DNA of 18,331 bases, taken from the NCBI GenBank assembly GCA_902479205.1, contig CABSNX010000009.1, positions 1-18,331 on the forward strand, read 5' to 3'. The notes under the pieces are model-generated. The model searched no databases. It was given only the letters and a program-made list of their open reading frames with translations, and was not told the origin of the DNA. The DNA is from an uncultured Collinsella sp. Lineage in GTDB: Bacteria; Actinomycetota; Coriobacteriia; Coriobacteriales; Coriobacteriaceae. The stretch's first letter is position 1, and every line of letters begins with the position of its first letter. Shown piece by piece: positions 6,743-14,031 of this stretch. Made by a program: the position numbers and the translations under genes.

Positions 6743-7046
6743 GCTTTGGAGTGGTTGTGAAAACGCACCGGTGAAGCGCTGTCTCTGCGCCGCGAACGGA
6801 ATCAACCGTGATGATCAGTAAAAACGTTTTGCCTCTGGGGTGTCGATAAAAAATGGTAAAACTGCAAAACCGTTCGCCGAGAAGATAAAAACCCGCAGCT
6901 CACGCCTCGATAAACGTAGGTAAAGTGTTTAGCAGTGCAACGCCCATATGCAAGCGAAAGTTTTGTTGCGGTATTTGCAGGTTGTTCCCATTGGGTGAGA
7001 AAAACTTGCAAGTTCGACGATGGGCACGGTGGTTCGTCCTTTGCTG
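6743..7046. other. Non-coding, A/T-richer stretch between the PTS operon terminator and the tex stop
   Basis: No gene is supported in these 304 bp. The stretch is visibly richer in A/T than its surroundings. It holds a TTGCAGGTT/AACTTGCAA inverted repeat (6975-6983 and 7003-7011) and a 12-bp palindrome AACTTGCAAGTT (7003-7014), which on the minus strand is followed by TTTC and could be a weak end for tex. A TAAACGTAG word (6911-6919) and an A-rich GATAAAAACCCGCAG word (6884-6898) resemble parts of the inverted repeat at 9277-9436. Confidence 0.4.
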
Positions 7047-9194
7047 TTACTTTCCCTGCACCATGGTGAGCGAGATTTTCTTGCGGTCGCGATCGACCTT
7101 CTCGACCCACACCTTTACCGTGTCACCGACGCGCACTACGTCGCTGGGGTGCTTGACAAAGCGGTTGGCAAGCTTGGAGATATGCACGAGGCCGTCCTGG
7201 TGCACGCCCACGTCGACGAAGGCACCAAAGTCGACGACGTTGCGCACCGTGCCCTTGAGTTCCATACCGGGCTCCAGGTCGTCGATGGAAAGCGCCGAGC
7301 GGCTAAAGACCACCTCGGGCGCGTCGTCGCGCGGGTCGCGGCCGGGCTTTTTGAGCTCGTTGACGATGTCGATGAGCGTGAGGGTGCCGCAGTCCAGGTC
7401 GCTTGCCAGCGCCGAGATGCTGCCCAGGCGGCGCTCGATGTCGGGCACGCCGCCGCGGCTGAGCTCGCTGGCTTTAACGCCGGCACGCTCCAGGACGGAC
7501 GTGGCCACCTCGTAGCTCTCGGGATGGACGCTTGTCGCGTCGAGTGGGTTCTTGCCGCCGCTGATGCGCAGGAAGCCCGCGGCGTTGAGGTATGCCTTGG
7601 GACCCAGCTTGGGGACCTTCTTGAGCTGGCGGCGATCGGTAAAGGCGCCGTTTTCCTCGCGGTAGGCCACGATATTCTTGGCCACGCTCGGCGTGATGCC
7701 CGATACGTATCCCAGCAGGCTCGCGCTCGCGGTGTTGACGTCGACGCCCACGCGGTTGACGACGTCCTCCACCACGTGGCCCAGGGTGCGCGAAAGCTCG
7801 GCCTGGTCAAGGTCGTGCTGGTACTGGCCCACGCCGATGGACTGGGGCGGAATCTTGACGAGCTCTGCCAGCGGGTCTTGCAGACGGCGGCCCAGGCTCA
7901 TGGCGCCACGCACGGTGACGTCCAGGTCGGGATATTCCTGGCTGGCGAGCTCGGAGGCGGAGTACACCGATGCGCCGGCCTCGTTGACGATGGTGTAGCG
8001 AAGGCTGGGCGCCTGCTCGGCAATGAACTCCGAGACGACTTCCTCGGTCTCGCGGCTGGCGGTGCCGTTGCCGATGACGATGGTGTTGACGCCGTCCTTC
8101 TTGACGAGGCGGGCGAGCTCGCGCTTGGTGCCGGCGACGTCGTGGCGCGGTTTGGTGGGGTAGACCACGCCGTGGTCGAGTAGCTTGCCGGTCTCGTCCA
8201 TGACGGCGACCTTGCAGCCGGTGCGGTAGCCCGGATCGAGCGCGAGCACGCGTGCGCCGCGCACGGGACGCGCCGAGAGCAAGCCCTCGAGATTCTTGGC
8301 AAAGACGTTGATGGCCTCGGTCTGGGCGCGGACGGTGAGCTTGGCGCGCGCCTCGCGCTCCAGCGAGGGGGCCATGAGGCGCTTGTAACCGTCAGCGATG
8401 GCGGCGTCAAAGACGGGCGCGAACACGCCCTGGCGACGGGGCCAGCGGCTGCCGAGGCGCGCCGTGGCGGCAGCGCCGTCGACGTTCACGCGCACGCGGA
8501 GCTTGCCCTCGCGCTCACCGCGGTCGATAGCCAGCACGCGGTGGTTGGGTATACGGCGCAGTGGCTCATCATAGCTGTAGTACGGCTCGTAGGGAGTTTT
8601 TTCGGCGGGGTCGGTGGCCTCGACGACGATATCGGCGGTGTTTTGCGTAAAGGCGCGCAGGTCGGCGACGTTCTCGGGGTCCTCGGCCACGGTCTCGGCC
8701 ACGATGTCGGCGGCGCCGGCAAGTGCCTTCTCGGGCGTGTCGAAGCCAGCCTCCTCGTCGACGTAGTCCGCGGCGGCGTCGAGTGCGCTGCCCTTGGCCG
8801 AGGCCTGCATGATGATCATGTTGGCGAGCGGCTCCAGACCTGCCTCGCGGGCCTTCTGCGCGCGGGTCATGCGCTTTTTGCGGTAGGGCTTGTAGAGGTC
8901 CTCGACACGCTGGAGTTGCGTGGCCTCGCGAATCTGCTGCTCGAGTTCGGGCGTGAGTTTGCCCTGGGCGTCGATGAGCAGAATGACGTCTTCTTTACGC
9001 TGCTCAAGATTGCGCAGGTAGGACAGACGCTCGTCGAGTGCGCGCAGGGCGACGTCGTCCATGCCACCCGTGGCTTCCTTGCGGTAGCGCGAGATAAAGG
9101 GAATGGTGTTGCCCTCGTCGATGAGCTTGACGGCTGCCTCGACGTTGGCGGCCTTAAGGTTGAGCTCGCGGGCGAGCTGGGCGATAAGATCCAT
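7047..9194 (-). CDS. tex: Tex-family RNA-binding transcription accessory protein (S1 domain)
   Basis: This 715-residue cytosolic nucleic-acid-binding protein of the Tex/YhgF family resembles eukaryotic Spt6 and is thought to act in transcription. The order is complete: Tex N-terminal helical domain (IAQLARELNLK...NTIPFISRYRKEATGGMDD...LRALDERLSYLRNLEQRK), YqgF-like RNase-H fold from about residue 310 (VLALDPGYRTGCKVAV, IVIGNGTASRET), helix-hairpin-helix units at about 485-545 (GITPSVAKNIVAYREENGAF, LKKVPKLGPKAYLNAAGFLRI), and a C-terminal S1 domain at about 640-712 (GTVRNVVDFGAFVDVGVHQDGLVHIS). The ATG at 9192-9194 follows AAGGAG and begins at the family's normal N terminus; the frame extends open to 9350 but without homology. 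The gene stands alone, with a large inverted repeat starting 83 nt upstream. Confidence 0.95.
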   Translation of the reverse strand: MDLIAQLARELNLKAANVEAAVKLIDEGNTIPFISRYRKEATGGMDDVALRALDERLSYLRNLEQRKEDVILLIDAQGKLTPELEQQIREATQLQRVEDLYKPYRKKRMTRAQKAREAGLEPLANMIIMQASAKGSALDAAADYVDEEAGFDTPEKALAGAADIVAETVAEDPENVADLRAFTQNTADIVVEATDPAEKTPYEPYYSYDEPLRRIPNHRVLAIDRGEREGKLRVRVNVDGAAATARLGSRWPRRQGVFAPVFDAAIADGYKRLMAPSLEREARAKLTVRAQTEAINVFAKNLEGLLSARPVRGARVLALDPGYRTGCKVAVMDETGKLLDHGVVYPTKPRHDVAGTKRELARLVKKDGVNTIVIGNGTASRETEEVVSEFIAEQAPSLRYTIVNEAGASVYSASELASQEYPDLDVTVRGAMSLGRRLQDPLAELVKIPPQSIGVGQYQHDLDQAELSRTLGHVVEDVVNRVGVDVNTASASLLGYVSGITPSVAKNIVAYREENGAFTDRRQLKKVPKLGPKAYLNAAGFLRISGGKNPLDATSVHPESYEVATSVLERAGVKASELSRGGVPDIERRLGSISALASDLDCGTLTLIDIVNELKKPGRDPRDDAPEVVFSRSALSIDDLEPGMELKGTVRNVVDFGAFVDVGVHQDGLVHISKLANRFVKHPSDVVRVGDTVKVWVEKVDRDRKKISLTMVQGK

Positions 9195-9276
9195 GAAACT
9201 CCTTGCGTTTAAGGTGCGTTTGCGGCACAGGGCTACCAAGGATACCACCCGTCTCAAAAGACTGTTTTGGGACCGC

Positions 9277-9436
9277 GCCACGAAAACGGCCTTTCTACTA
9301 CGTTTTACCCGTAGGGGCTGACCATACCTGGGTTTTCCGAAAATCGGCAAGACGTTTACCTGCGGTTTTTATTTCGCGAAATTCGGTATGGTTGAGGGCG
9401 ATTGGTTAAACGTAGTAGATAGGCGCATTTCGTGGC
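9277..9436. repeat. 160-bp imperfect inverted repeat upstream of tex
   Basis: Two 52-nt arms, 9277-9328 and 9385-9436, are inverted copies without gaps; by eye about 38 of 52 positions match. The best blocks are GCCACGAAA at the outer edge (9277-9285, inverse 9428-9436), TCTACTACGTTT (9294-9305, inverse AAACGTAGTAGA at 9408-9419) and ACCATACC (9321-9328, inverse GGTATGGT at 9385-9392). The 56-nt centre adds a perfect 12-bp palindrome, ATTTCGCGAAAT (9371-9382). No ORF fits. It could be a long RNA hairpin in the tex leader, a cruciform or protein-binding site, or a MITE-like or REP-like unit; no target-site duplication was established. Confidence 0.7.
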
Positions 9437-9502
9437 AAACGAATCAAACTTAGGTACAAAATAGCCCTCGCCCCAGAAAAATCGTCGGCAAGGTAGCAAA
9501 AT

Positions 9503-9532
9503 GCCCCGCGAGCAGGAGGCTGCTCGCGGGGC
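9503..9532 (-). terminator. Terminator of the SDR-MFS-Gfo/Idh operon
   Basis: GCCCCGCGAGCA (9503-9514) pairs perfectly over 12 bp with 9521-9532 around a 6-nt loop. Read on the minus strand the stem is followed by ATTTTGC. It lies 72 nt past the Gfo/Idh stop and ahead of the inverted repeat and tex, so it probably separates tex from the operon. Confidence 0.8.
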
Positions 9533-9604
9533 AAAGAAGAGGGGCTTGTTTGTGGCGGACCGAGGGGCTCGGCATGGGGTTTTGCCGCGGTCGCTCTTAA
9601 GGCA

Positions 9605-10645
9605 TTACAGCTCGACGAGCTGGCCGGTCTCGGCGGCCTCCTTGATGGCGTTGAGAAGCGTGAGCGTCTTGACATTATCGGCGGGGGTTACGACGGGCTC
9701 GACCTCGCGGCGGACAACCTTCACAAAGTGCTTGAGCTGCATCTTGTGCGGCAGTGCCGGGTCCACGGCCGGAATCTCCATCTGCAGCGGCTTGTGCCAG
9801 TTGGAGGCGCCGTCGTAGGAGAACTGGTGCAGGCGGGGCAGCGACAGAGCGCCCAAGGTTCCGCCGATAAAGTAGGCGTCGGCGTCGAAGGGGCGGTACT
9901 GCGGATCCTCGCGAGCGGTTGCCTCCCAGTTCCAGGGGCTGGCGGTGGCGTCGGAGATGGTCATGCTTGCGAGCGCGCCATCGGCAAAACGGACGTTGAC
10001 CACGGCGGAGTCCTCGGTCTCAAAACCGCGGGCGGCGCTGGACTGCATACCCTGGACGGCAACGGGCTCGCCCAGCAGGTAGCGGAGCAGGTCGACGTCG
10101 TGCACCAGGTTGACCAGGATCGGGCCGGCGCCCTTCTTGCGGCGCCACTCGACGTCGAAGTACTCGTCATTCTTATAGATCATGTAGTGGAAGCTCGACA
10201 CGGTGAGCTTGCCCAGCTCGCCGGACTCGATGATCTCCTTGGCCTTATTGACGAAGGGGTTGTGGCGACGGTGCTGACCCACGAGCACGGGCACGCCGGC
10301 GGTCTCGGCCTCGGCGGCGAAGGCCTGGGCATCCTCGAGGTCGTTGGAGATCGGCTTTTCGACCAGCGGCACGATGTTGCGCTTCACAGCCTCGCGGGCA
10401 ACGCCCAGGTGCAGGTCGTTGGGGGTGGCGATGATGACGGCCTCGGGCTTGACCTCGTCCATCATCTGGGCGGGATCGGTGAAGAACGGCACGCCGGCGG
10501 CCTCGGCCGTGGCGCGGGCGCCTTCAAAGGCGTCGGCGATGGCGACGAGCTCGGCCTCGGGCTCCTCGGTGACAAAGCGGATGTGGTTGCGGCCCATGGC
10601 GCCGGCGCCGATAACGGCAATGCGGACGGGGTTGAGCTCAGACAT
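9605..10645 (-). CDS. Gfo/Idh/MocA-family NAD(P)-dependent oxidoreductase
   Basis: This 346-residue cytosolic dehydrogenase has an N-terminal Rossmann domain (VIGAGAMGRNH, dinucleotide loop at 13-18; ATPNDLH at 73-79) and the family's catalytic lysine in EKPIS (Lys97). The C-terminal domain carries GAGPILVNLVHDVDLLRYLLGE, with His182 as the usual active-site histidine; this NL.HD form is typical of one broad subgroup. Members oxidise or reduce hydroxyl groups of sugars, inositols and cyclic acids, and the substrate cannot be read from sequence. The ATG at 10643-10645 follows AAGGAG. It is the last gene of a minus-strand operon, 69 nt after the MFS gene and with a perfect hairpin in the gap. 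The transporter and second dehydrogenase point to a shared small-molecule substrate. Confidence 0.88.
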   Translation of the reverse strand: MSELNPVRIAVIGAGAMGRNHIRFVTEEPEAELVAIADAFEGARATAEAAGVPFFTDPAQMMDEVKPEAVIIATPNDLHLGVAREAVKRNIVPLVEKPISNDLEDAQAFAAEAETAGVPVLVGQHRRHNPFVNKAKEIIESGELGKLTVSSFHYMIYKNDEYFDVEWRRKKGAGPILVNLVHDVDLLRYLLGEPVAVQGMQSSAARGFETEDSAVVNVRFADGALASMTISDATASPWNWEATAREDPQYRPFDADAYFIGGTLGALSLPRLHQFSYDGASNWHKPLQMEIPAVDPALPHKMQLKHFVKVVRREVEPVVTPADNVKTLTLLNAIKEAAETGQLVEL

Positions 10646-10675
10646 TTCGACTCCTTAATACTGGTGACCGGTGGA

Positions 10676-10706
10676 ATGCGACAAAGGGGCTGTTCCTTTG
10701 TCGCAT
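10676..10706 (-). other. Perfect 12-bp stem-loop between the MFS and Gfo/Idh genes
   Basis: ATGCGACAAAGG (10676-10687) pairs with CCTTTGTCGCAT (10695-10706) around a 7-nt loop. No T run follows on the minus strand, so it is more likely an intercistronic stability, processing or attenuation element, or a dispersed palindromic unit, than a full terminator. It lies between the MFS stop and the Gfo/Idh ribosome site. Confidence 0.6.
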
Positions 10707-10714
10707 CGGTAAAA

Positions 10715-11971
10715 CTAGGCGGACTTCTTCTTGCTGTCGGAGACCATCATGTAGACGGTGAGTACGACGGCGATGGCGGCGATCACAATGGCGCCGTAGA
10801 AGGACTGCTGGTAGGCGGCGCTGCCGGCCTCGGCGTGATACAGCACGGCGGTGATGGGCTGGCTGATCCAGGTGGAAGCGGCGTAACCCAAAAACATGAT
10901 GCCGTAGTTGACGCCGATGTTGCTGGTGCCGAAGGCGCCACCGGTGAGCGGCGGGTAGATGACGAGCAGGGCGCCAAAGCTAAAGCCGAGCAGGGCGAGC
11001 GCCACGAAGAACATGCTCTGCGTAAAGCTCATCGACATGATGACGAGCGCGACGATGGTGACGACAAGGCTGATGAGCAGCGACTTGTAGGCGCCGAGCT
11101 TGTCGATGATCTGGCCAAAGGACAGACGGCCAACCAGGTTGGCGCAGGTGTTGACGGAGACCACCACGCCGCCGAGGGCGACGGCCGCGGCGCTCGTGGG
11201 GTCGGCGAAGAGCTGGACGGCGGCGATGGAGGCAACCTTGCCGACGAGCAGGGTGCCTGCTGTGGCGGCAAAGGCGAAGGTGACGATGAGGACCCAGAAG
11301 CGCGGGGTCTTGACCATCTCGCCTGGGGTGAGGTCGCCGAAGGTACCGGCGTGCGCGCCGCCCTTGGGGGCCTCAAAGCCCTCGGGCAGCCAACCGGCCT
11401 CGGGGGCCTTCAGGAACAGGGCGGAGGCGGCGATCGTCACAAAGAAGATGACGCCGAGTGCCTTGAGGGCGCCAAAGATGCCCAGGCTCGGGATGAGCAG
11501 CGAGGCGAGCACCGGGGACAGCACGGCGGGGCCGGCGGTCGAAGCGGCCAGGGTGATGCCGGAGGCGAGACCCTTCTTGTCGATGAACCACTTTTGGCCG
11601 GTGGTGAGCGCCGGGTTGTAGCCCAGACCGTTGCCGACAGCGGCGACGAGCGAGAACCACAGGTAGAACTGCCACGGCTCGGTGACGGTGCCGGACATGA
11701 ACCAGCCCACGCCGTAGCACACGGCGGCGGCGATCACGACGTTGCGCGGGCCGATCTTATCGGAGATGCGGCCGGCGAAGATGCCCGTCACGGCCATGAT
11801 GGTCTGAAAGACCGGGAAGGCCCAGGTAAGAGCGCTGGACCACTCGGGGTAGACGGCGATCAGGTTCTTGCTCACGACGGAATACAGCGCGATGGAGCTG
11901 ATGAAGAACATGGTGACGCACGCGGCGGAAAGCACGACGGCGCGACCCTTGTTGGAGTTGCTGGAAGCCAT
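10715..11971 (-). CDS. MFS transporter, OFA (oxalate/formate antiporter-like) family
   Basis: This 418-residue protein has about 12 hydrophobic segments in two halves, with a cytoplasmic loop of about 40 residues in the middle (LKAPEAGWLPEGFEAPKGG region). The loop 2-3 signature GRISDKIGPR (67-76) marks it as MFS, and its mate in the second half is VGRLSFGQIIDKLG. YNPALTTGQKWFIDKKGLA and the overall sequence are typical of the OFA group, whose known members move small carboxylates such as oxalate and formate. The substrate here is unknown. The start at 11969-11971 has a modest AAAGAG site. It is the middle gene of the operon, 66 nt after the SDR gene, and is probably the importer or antiporter for the compound handled by the two dehydrogenases. 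Confidence 0.88.
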   Translation of the reverse strand: MASSNSNKGRAVVLSAACVTMFFISSIALYSVVSKNLIAVYPEWSSALTWAFPVFQTIMAVTGIFAGRISDKIGPRNVVIAAAVCYGVGWFMSGTVTEPWQFYLWFSLVAAVGNGLGYNPALTTGQKWFIDKKGLASGITLAASTAGPAVLSPVLASLLIPSLGIFGALKALGVIFFVTIAASALFLKAPEAGWLPEGFEAPKGGAHAGTFGDLTPGEMVKTPRFWVLIVTFAFAATAGTLLVGKVASIAAVQLFADPTSAAAVALGGVVVSVNTCANLVGRLSFGQIIDKLGAYKSLLISLVVTIVALVIMSMSFTQSMFFVALALLGFSFGALLVIYPPLTGGAFGTSNIGVNYGIMFLGYAASTWISQPITAVLYHAEAGSAAYQQSFYGAIVIAAIAVVLTVYMMVSDSKKKSA

Positions 11972-11994
11972 TTGACTCTTTCTAATCGATACGG

Positions 11995-12025
11995 GGGAGG
12001 AGCGGGCGTGTCCGCGGGGCCTCCC
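11995..12025 (-). other. Stem-loop between the SDR and MFS genes
   Basis: GGGAGG (11995-12000) pairs with CCTCCC (12020-12025), with an inner GCGG/CCGC pairing (12002-12005 and 12012-12015). It precedes the weak ribosome site of the MFS gene and parallels the hairpin in the next gap of the operon. Confidence 0.4.
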
Positions 12026-12037
12026 TGTCAGGTTGGT

Positions 12038-12919
12038 TTACTGGTCAGTCGGCTTGGCGACGCCGGACTCATCGGACCAGAGCTCGACGCCCTTGTTCTT
12101 GAGGTAGTTGTCGGCATAGGCGCGACGGCCGCCGGGCTTGGCGGTGAGGTCGCCCATCATGTTGGAGAAGCCGCCGTCGACCTTGATGGCGTCGCCGGTG
12201 GTAAAGTCCGAGCGCTTGGACGCCAGGAACATGACGGCGTTGGCGATATCACTGACCTCGCCGATGCGGCGCGTGGCGATCAGACGGCTGCGGCTCTTTT
12301 CGACCTCGGGGTCGGCGTAGAAGTTGGCCGACATCGGGGTCTTAACGAAGCAGGGCTCGACGCAGTTGGAGCGGACGCCGTAGGGGCCCCACTCGGCGGC
12401 GAGCATCTTGGACATCATGTTGACGCCCGCCTTGGTGGAGCTGTACACGCCCGAGAACGTCTCGGGGGAGTGACTGGCGACGGTCGAGATGTGCACCAGG
12501 CGGCCCTGGCCGGCCTTGATCATCTCGCGACCAAAGCGCTGCGAGGTGATGAAGTAACCGGTGAGGTTGACGCTGAGCACCTGCTCCCAGTCGCTCAGCG
12601 GCAGGTCCTCCATGGCGGCGAAGCGCAGGATGCCGGCGGTGTTGACGAGGACGTCGACGCGGCCGAAGTTGGCGATGGTGGCGTCGACGGCAGCCTGAAC
12701 CTCGGTCTCGTCGGTGGCGTTCATCTTGTAGCCCTCGGCGTGGATGCCAAACTCGGCGGCGAGGTCGGCGGCTGCGGCCTTGACCTTTTCCTCGTCCAGG
12801 TCGAGCAGGACGACGTTGGCGCCGTTGCGGGCGAACTCGCGGCAAATCTCGACGCCCATACCGCCGAGTGCACCGGTCACGGCGCAGACATCGCCCTCGA
12901 GCTTAAGCCAGTTGCTCAT
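12038..12919 (-). CDS. Short-chain dehydrogenase/reductase (classical SDR)
   Basis: This 293-residue cytosolic oxidoreductase has a cofactor loop TGALGGMG (15-22), and Asp40 ends the second strand (VVLLDLD), which favours NAD(H) over NADP(H). It has NTAG (93-96, usually NNAG), Asn118 in SVNLTG, and the catalytic Ser145, Tyr159 and Lys163 (YSSTK). The C-terminal TGDAIKVDGG closes the usual ~250-residue core. A further 43 residues (251-293, rich in charged residues, with RRAYADNYLKNKG) form a tail that most classical SDRs lack. The ATG at 12917-12919 follows GAAGGGAAG. It is the first gene of the operon and divergent from the LysR gene. Sugar-acid, polyol, cyclohexanoid or steroid substrates are all possible for the family. 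Confidence 0.87.
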   Translation of the reverse strand: MSNWLKLEGDVCAVTGALGGMGVEICREFARNGANVVLLDLDEEKVKAAAADLAAEFGIHAEGYKMNATDETEVQAAVDATIANFGRVDVLVNTAGILRFAAMEDLPLSDWEQVLSVNLTGYFITSQRFGREMIKAGQGRLVHISTVASHSPETFSGVYSSTKAGVNMMSKMLAAEWGPYGVRSNCVEPCFVKTPMSANFYADPEVEKSRSRLIATRRIGEVSDIANAVMFLASKRSDFTTGDAIKVDGGFSNMMGDLTAKPGGRRAYADNYLKNKGVELWSDESGVAKPTDQ

Positions 12920-12945
12920 AGGAACTTCCCTTCTTGTGCCTCCCG

Positions 12946-12972
12946 GTGGGTCGTTCTCATTAATCGACCCAC
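12946..12972 (-). other. Hairpin in the 5' leader of the SDR operon
   Basis: GTGGGTCG (12946-12953) pairs perfectly over 8 bp with CGACCCAC (12965-12972) around an 11-nt loop. It lies between the candidate SDR promoter and the SDR ribosome site, so it would sit near the 5' end of the mRNA. It may stabilise the message or be a DNA-level inverted repeat for a regulator. Confidence 0.45.
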
Positions 12973-12988
12973 GTGGTTTTCGCTGGTT

Positions 12989-13055
12989 ATCGTATGCTTT
13001 GCATTTGCGCAGGTGAATTGCATATTTGTTAGAATGGCGTTAACCGTGGGTTTAC
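12989..13055. promoter_or_regulatory. Divergent promoter/operator region between the SDR operon and the LysR gene
   Basis: On the minus strand, TTCACC (plus-strand 13012-13017) and TACGAT (12989-12994) are 17 bp apart and would serve the SDR operon. On the plus strand, TAGAAT (13030-13035) with TTGCGC (13005-13010, a long 19-bp spacer) may serve the LysR gene. An imperfect inverted repeat GTTAACC-GTG-GGTTTAC (13039-13055) beside them is a candidate LysR binding site. All boxes are approximate matches. Confidence 0.4.
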
Positions 13056-13152
13056 ACTGTGCGATGCAGTTTATTCTCAATTGAGTGCGTGACCTGCGAA
13101 AACAACCCCCTGTGGCACCATGCGGTCACAGGCGCGAAAACAGGAGACTGAC

Positions 13153-14031
13153 GTGTACGATCGACGACTTGAGGCCATATCGGCTGCCGCGGAGCTGGGA
13201 AGCTTCTCGCGTGCGGCGGCAAAATTGCGCGTGTCGACCCCGGCGCTCGTCAAGCAAGTGTCGGGCTTCGAGGCCGAGTTCGGCATCACGCTGTTCGAGC
13301 GCTCGCATTCTGGTGTTAAGGTGACGCCGGCAGGTGCTCTGCTGGTGGACGATGCACGTTCGATCATGCGGCAGTCCGAGGACGCGCTGCGCCGTGCCCG
13401 ACGTGCGGCGGGTGACGGCGGTGCCGTGCGCCTGGGCGTGTCTATGATGTGCCCGGGGCGCCAAACGCTGTCGATGTGGTCGGGCATCCACAATCTGGAA
13501 CCGTCGCTGCGATTTGAGATCGTGCCGGTAAGCGATCTCTACGACGAGCGCGAATCCGTCATGCGCAGCCTTGGCCGCGAGGTGGATGTAGTGCAGTCGA
13601 GTTTTTCGACTCCGCGCTGGGGCGACACCTGCCAAAAGCTCCGCATCGTCAACGTGCCGTTTTATATCGACCTGCCGCGCACGAGCCCGCTGGCGCGCAA
13701 AAATCGCATCACGGTCGCCGACTTGGAAGGCATGCGCCTGCGCGTGCTCCGTCACGGCAACGATGCCATGGACAGCCTGCGTATCGACCTGTTAGCCGAC
13801 GGCGGCGTGGACGTGATTGACGTGGACAGCTTCGACTTTGCGCTCTTTAACGAGGCGGAGGAAAAGGGCGACGCGGTGCTCACCTGCGGAGCATGGTCGG
13901 GCGTGCACCCGGCCTTTGTGGGCGTGCCGTTCCTATGCGGCCGTGAGGTGCCGGTCTTCTTGCACTACCCGCTCGAGCCCACCCTCCAAGTACAAAAATT
14001 CGTCAACGCCATGGCTCAGCTTCTCAACTAG
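13153..14031 (+). CDS. LysR-family transcriptional regulator
   Basis: This 292-residue regulator has the N-terminal winged helix-turn-helix of LysR proteins (about residues 3-62: RRLEAISAAAELGSFSRAAAKL, STPALVKQVSGFEAEFGITLFER, VKVTPAG). It is followed by a substrate-binding-protein-like sensor (VRLGVSMMCPG..., ...DSFDFALFNEAEEKGDAVL). The GTG at 13153 is chosen because CAGGAG lies 6 nt upstream and it places the HTH at its normal distance from the N terminus; an in-frame ATG at 13120 would add 11 residues without a good site. The gene diverges from the SDR-MFS-Gfo/Idh operon, the classic arrangement for a LysR activator of a catabolic operon. The co-inducer is probably the operon substrate or an intermediate. 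Confidence 0.88.
   Translation: MYDRRLEAISAAAELGSFSRAAAKLRVSTPALVKQVSGFEAEFGITLFERSHSGVKVTPAGALLVDDARSIMRQSEDALRRARRAAGDGGAVRLGVSMMCPGRQTLSMWSGIHNLEPSLRFEIVPVSDLYDERESVMRSLGREVDVVQSSFSTPRWGDTCQKLRIVNVPFYIDLPRTSPLARKNRITVADLEGMRLRVLRHGNDAMDSLRIDLLADGGVDVIDVDSFDFALFNEAEEKGDAVLTCGAWSGVHPAFVGVPFLCGREVPVFLHYPLEPTLQVQKFVNAMAQLLN

Noticed and set aside
6802..7110. 102-codon minus-strand open frame after tex
   Set aside because: It overlaps the tex 3' end, has no ribosome site or domain, and its composition reads as non-coding.
7020..8183. 387-codon plus-strand open frame opposite tex
   Set aside because: It covers the S1, HhH and YqgF coding regions of tex in reverse and has no domain of its own.
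9195..9350. In-frame 52-codon upstream extension of tex
   Set aside because: The extension crosses the inverted-repeat region and has no homology; the internal ATG has a strong AAGGAG and matches the normal Tex N terminus.
9277..9436. CRISPR array or insertion sequence as an explanation for the repeat
   Set aside because: There are only two arms in inverted orientation, no regular spacers, no cas genes and no transposase; a MITE-like origin remains possible but unproven.
9728..13084. 1118-codon plus-strand open frame
   Set aside because: It lies antisense across the whole SDR-MFS-Gfo/Idh operon, passes through intergenic gaps, is a Gly/Ala/Val/Asp/His-rich string without any domain, and is a known by-product of GC-rich codon bias opposite real genes.
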